Of a stretch of DNA of 64,000 nucleotides, positions 59,619-64,000 are shown piece by piece. Positions within the stretch are counted from its first letter, which is position 1. Every line of letters begins with the position of its first letter. This stretch comes from Betaproteobacteria bacterium Ga0077523 (lineage in GTDB: Bacteria > Pseudomonadota > Gammaproteobacteria > Burkholderiales > Ga0077523). Under the pieces are notes generated by a model, which saw nothing but the letters and a program-made list of their open reading frames with translations, did not search any database and was not told the origin of the DNA. A program made the position numbers and the translations under genes. The stretch lies in NCBI GenBank assembly GCA_001464695.1, contig LNDQ01000135.1, positions 1 to 64,000 on the forward strand, given 5' to 3'.

Positions 59619-60679
59619 ATGGAAGCCGAACGCATCAACGCCATCGGGCAGCACATCGAAGACCTCGGCCGGCGCGCCGACGAACTGCGGAGGTATCTTT
59701 GACTTCGATGGCGAAGTTCTGGGACGACCAGCAGCGCGCCCAGGAGATCGGCAAGGAGAAGAAGGCGCTCGAAGGGGTCGTCGTGGCGCTCGAGAGCGTG
59801 AGCCGGGGGCTGGCGGACAGCGCCGAGCTGTTCGAGCTTGCGAAAGCGGAGAACGACGACGGCATGCTCGAGTCGGTCGAGAGCGACGTGAACGGCGTCG
59901 AGAAGGTCGTCGCGGACCTCGAGTTCCGCCGCATGTTCTCCAACCCCATGGACCCGAACAACTGCTTCGTCGACATCCAGGCCGGTTCGGGCGGCACGGA
60001 AGCGCAGGACTGGGCGTCCATGCTGGAGCGCATGTACCTCAAGTTCTGCGAGCGCAAGGGCTTCTCGGTCGAAGTGCTGGAAGAATCGTCCGGCGAAGTG
60101 GCCGGCATCAAGAGCGCGTCGCTCAAGGTGGGCGGTGAATATGCCTTCGGCACACTGCGCACCGAATCCGGCGTGCACCGCCTCGTGCGCAAGTCACCGT
60201 TCGATTCGAACGCGCGCCGCCACACTTCATTCGCGAGCGTCTTCGTGTATCCGGAAGTGGACGATTCGATCGAGGTCGAGATCAATCCGGCCGACCTGCG
60301 GATCGACACCTTCCGCGCGAGCGGTGCGGGCGGCCAGCACATCAACAAGACCGATTCCGCGATCCGGATCACCCACGAGCCCACGGGCATCGTCGTGCAG
60401 TGCCAGAACGACCGCTCGCAGCACCGCAACCGCGCCGAGGCGATGGCGATGCTGAAGTCACGACTGTACGAGCTGGAGCTGCGCAAGCGCAACGAGCAGA
60501 AGCAGGCCATGGAGGATTCCAAGACCGACATCGCCTGGGGACACCAGATCCGCTCCTACGTGCTCGACCAGTCGCGCATCAAGGATCTGCGCACCAACTA
60601 CGAAGTGGGCAACACCCAGGCCGTGCTCGACGGGGACCTGGACGATTTCATCGCGGCCAGCTTGAAGCAGGGGGTCTGA
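59619..60679 (+). CDS. prfB: Peptide chain release factor 2, programmed frameshift with an apparent deletion
   Basis: ORF 1 (59619-59702) encodes 27 residues ([16 protein letters not shown]...ELRRYL) and ends in the RF2 slippery site GGAGGTATCTTTGA. The body ([15 protein letters not shown] onward) has the SPF stop-reading tripeptide, [13 protein letters not shown] and the GGQ catalytic motif, and ends at 60679. The body is in frame with 59699 (ORF 1 frame +2), not the +1 frame that follows CTT-TGA slippage. The segment normally between LDYD and xxWDD (about 16 residues) is absent. So either about 47 bases were lost in sequence or assembly, or the gene uses another shift. TACAAT at 59585-59590 is a candidate -10. 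Confidence 0.88.
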
Positions 60680-60717
60680 CGTAGTGATCACCTCGGCACA
60701 GCCGCGGCACGCGGGCG

Positions 60718-60767
60718 CCCATCCCAACCTTCCCCCGACGAAGTCGGGGGGAGGGCCAGGGTGGGGG
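60718..60767. repeat. Imperfect GC-rich hairpin repeat between prfB and lysS
   Basis: CCCCCGAC, 3 bases, GTCGGGGG (60732-60750) forms the perfect core. The flanks CCCATCCCAACCTT and GAGGGCCAGGGTGGGG extend the pairing imperfectly. Repeats of this kind are common between genes of high-GC proteobacteria. No T-run follows, so it is not a standard terminator. Nothing else is seen in the 177-bp gap. Confidence 0.65.
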
Positions 60768-60856
60768 CTGACGGACGCTTCGCGAGTTCTCTATTCGACC
60801 ACAATCGCGCACTCCAGGCGTCACCTTGCAGCGCACGCTCCACAGGGTCCTTCCGC

Positions 60857-62362
<1,506 letters not shown>

Positions 62363-62390
62363 CAGCGGGGCTGGTCGTCCCGCTCACCAC

Positions 62391-63533
62391 TCAGTTCGAC
62401 AGCACCCAATCCCCGTTGCGGATCTCCAGCATCCGGAACGCCGTGAGGTCGAGACCCAGGTGATCGGTCGGCGATAGGTTCACCAGCCCGCCGGTGCCCA
62501 TGTAGCCCCTGGTCTGTTCGATGGCATCGCGCACCTTGTTCGGATCGATGCTGCCGGCACGCTTGATCGCGTCGGTCAGGATCATCAGCCCGTCGTAGGC
62601 GTGGCCGCCGAAGGTGGATACGTCTTCCTTGTAGCGCTCGCGGTATGCCTTGTCGTAGGCGGTGACGACAGCCTTCTGCGGATCACTGCCGGGCAACTGC
62701 TTCGCGACGATCAACGCCGCGGCCGGCAGGCGCACACCTTCCGCCGCAGCACCGGCAAGCTTGATGAACTCGTCGGACGCGACACCGTGGGCGTGGTACA
62801 GCGGGACCTTGACGCCGAGTTGCTGGTAGTTCTTCGTGACGATGGCCGGGCCCTGCCCCAGACCGATGACGAAAACCGCCTGCAACCCCTCGGCCGAACG
62901 GATCTTCGTGAGCTGCGCCGTCATGTCCGTATCCTTCGGCCCATAGGTCTCGTCCGCCACCAGCGTGATGCCGTACTTGGCCGCGACGCCCTGCGTTTCC
63001 TTGCGCCCCGATTGCCCGAAGCCGCTGGTCTCGGATAACAGCCCGACCTTGGCGATGCCCTTCTTCTTCATGTCCTCGAAGACCTTCTCGGCGGCCATCC
63101 GGTCGGTGTGCGGCGTCTTGAACACCCACTTCTTCACCGGCTCGACGATGGCCACGCCGCCGGCCATGGAGATGAACGGCAGACCGGCTTTCTCGATCAA
63201 CGGCACCATGGCCATGGTGGAACCCGTGGTCGTGCCGCCGATGATGAACTGCACCTTGTCCTGCTCGATGAGGCGCTTCGCGAAGGTGTTGGCCTTCGAG
63301 GCGTCGCTGCCGTCGTCGTAGTGCACCAGTTCCAGCTTGTGGCCGAGCACGCCGCCGCTGCCGTTGATGCGCTCCACGTAGAGATTGAGCGTCTTCAGCT
63401 CCGGATCGCCGAGGAATGCGGCCGGGCCGGTCAACGACAACACCGAGCCGATGCGGATCGTTTCCTGCGCACTGGCGATCGCAGCGATCAAGGCCAGGGC
63501 GGCGGCGGCACCCTTGAACAACGTTCGGATCAT
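62391..63533 (-). CDS. LivK-type branched-chain amino acid ABC substrate-binding protein
   Basis: 380 residues. A Sec signal peptide (MIRTLFKGAAAALALIAAIASA), then a type I periplasmic binding fold (IRIGSVLSLTGPAAFLGDPELK). A single binding protein without permease genes nearby in the window. Ligand may be an amino acid or an aromatic compound. I chose the ATG at 63533 with AGGAGA upstream, in preference to the TTG five codons earlier. The gene is convergent with lysS and follows an FAH-family gene by 11 bases. Confidence 0.9.
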   Translation of the reverse strand: MIRTLFKGAAAALALIAAIASAQETIRIGSVLSLTGPAAFLGDPELKTLNLYVERINGSGGVLGHKLELVHYDDGSDASKANTFAKRLIEQDKVQFIIGGTTTGSTMAMVPLIEKAGLPFISMAGGVAIVEPVKKWVFKTPHTDRMAAEKVFEDMKKKGIAKVGLLSETSGFGQSGRKETQGVAAKYGITLVADETYGPKDTDMTAQLTKIRSAEGLQAVFVIGLGQGPAIVTKNYQQLGVKVPLYHAHGVASDEFIKLAGAAAEGVRLPAAALIVAKQLPGSDPQKAVVTAYDKAYRERYKEDVSTFGGHAYDGLMILTDAIKRAGSIDPNKVRDAIEQTRGYMGTGGLVNLSPTDHLGLDLTAFRMLEIRNGDWVLSN

Positions 63534-63544
63534 CGAACTTCTCC

Positions 63545-64000
63545 TCAACGGGGTGGATGGTATTGGACGACCTGCTGGTCGATCGCACCGAAGATGCTGC
63601 GGCCTGCAGCGTCCAGCATCTCGATACGAACGCGGTCGCCGAAATGCATGAACGGCGTGGTCGGTTTGCCGTCGGCGATCTGCTCGAGCATGCGCTTCTC
63701 CGCGAGGCAGGCGGAGCCGCTCGACCGGTCCACGTTCGATACCGTACCGGAGCCGACGATGGTGCCCGCAGCCAGGTATCTCGTCTTCGCCGCATGACTG
63801 ATGAGCTGCGGGAAATCGAAAGTCATATCGACGCCGGCGTTGGGGCGGCCGAACAGCTTGCCGTTGAGGTGCACCGTGAGCGGCAGGTGCACGCGCTTGC
63901 CGTCCCAGGCTTCGCCCAGTTCGTCCGGCGTGACGGCCACCGGTGAAAAGGCGGTGGCCGGCTTGCCGTGGAAGAAGCCGAAGCCCTTGGCGAGTTCGTT
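63545..64000 (-). CDS. Fumarylacetoacetate hydrolase family protein, C-terminal part
   Basis: 152 residues are visible; the gene runs off the right edge at its 5' side. LAAGTIVGSGTVSN is the conserved turn of the FAH C-terminal domain, and MHFGDRVRIEMLDAAGRSIFGAIDQQV follows. These enzymes cleave C-C bonds in aromatic degradation. It sits 11 bases before a LivK-like gene on the same strand, so uptake and breakdown of one compound may be linked. Confidence 0.85.
   Translation of the reverse strand, partial: NELAKGFGFFHGKPATAFSPVAVTPDELGEAWDGKRVHLPLTVHLNGKLFGRPNAGVDMTFDFPQLISHAAKTRYLAAGTIVGSGTVSNVDRSSGSACLAEKRMLEQIADGKPTTPFMHFGDRVRIEMLDAAGRSIFGAIDQQVVQYHPPR

Noticed and set aside
60680..60856. 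Lysine riboswitch before lysS
   Set aside because: No conserved lysine-riboswitch core is visible; the gap is mostly a GC-rich hairpin repeat.

Overview
The window is one 64-kb stretch of a high-GC chromosome that reads as a betaproteobacterium. The signs are an alaC/hom/thrC block, an RpfE-type gene beside recJ, an NDUFAF3/Mth938-like gene, a surE-pcm-nlpD block, the infC-rpmI-rplT-pheST-ihfA-merR order, and polar-flagellum style chemotaxis genes including cheZ and cheV. I cannot fix the genus. Nearly all the sequence is ordinary chromosomal coding DNA. I see no prophage, CRISPR array, transposase or plasmid backbone.

Layout. 1-400: the start of an rRNA operon running off the left edge, with a boxA leader and an initiator tRNA just upstream. 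0.4-2.5 kb: parA-like, scpB and scpA. 2.6-8.9 kb: a chemotaxis operon (two tandem cheV, cheY, cheZ, cheA, an HDOD gene) behind a FliA-type promoter. 8.9-11.5 kb: clpB behind a sigma-32-type promoter. 11.6-13.8 kb: a haem-binding DUF3365 protein, persulfide dioxygenase, HAD dehalogenase and a 35-residue membrane peptide. 14.2-20.9 kb: an FMN glutamate-synthase-like protein, a methyltransferase, thrC, hom, a GNAT and an alaC-type aminotransferase. 21-27 kb: an NDUFAF3-like protein, an MCP, and an HDAC-like deacetylase divergent from a Pat-like CoA-ligase/acetyltransferase. 27-31 kb: moxR, DUF58 and a TgpA-type transglutaminase. 31-34 kb: a 137-bp inverted-repeat element, then nlpD, pcm and surE, with no rpoS. 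34-36 kb: a NarL-type regulator, a haem-oxygenase-like protein and tRNA-Pro. 36-43 kb: merR, ihfA, pheT, pheS, rplT, rpmI, infC, thrS and tRNA-Val. 43-46 kb: a STAS protein, cheB and cheR. 46-53 kb: relA, comEC, an FKBP isomerase, lolD and lolC. 53-64 kb: an rpfE-like gene, a second MCP, recJ, a DUF4010 membrane protein, prfB, lysS, a LivK-like binding protein and a partial FAH-family hydrolase.

How the genes fit together. The chemotaxis genes sit in four places but share one promoter grammar. Sites resembling TAAAGTTT-N11-GCCGATAA, all with the same 11-base gap, precede the first cheV, cheR and both MCPs, which suggests one FliA regulon. ClpB and the translation block carry their own expected controls: a sigma-32-like promoter, a non-canonical ATC start for infC, and a hairpin-plus-T terminator between rplT and pheS. 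The HDAC-like and Pat-like genes are head to head and may form a protein acylation/deacylation pair.

Most unusual observation: prfB keeps the RF2 frameshift site (TATCTTTGA), but about 16 codons after it appear to be missing and the gene body lies in the wrong frame for the usual +1 shift. This is either a sequencing or assembly deletion or a real departure from RF2 autoregulation. Several families of GC-rich intergenic repeats are also present.
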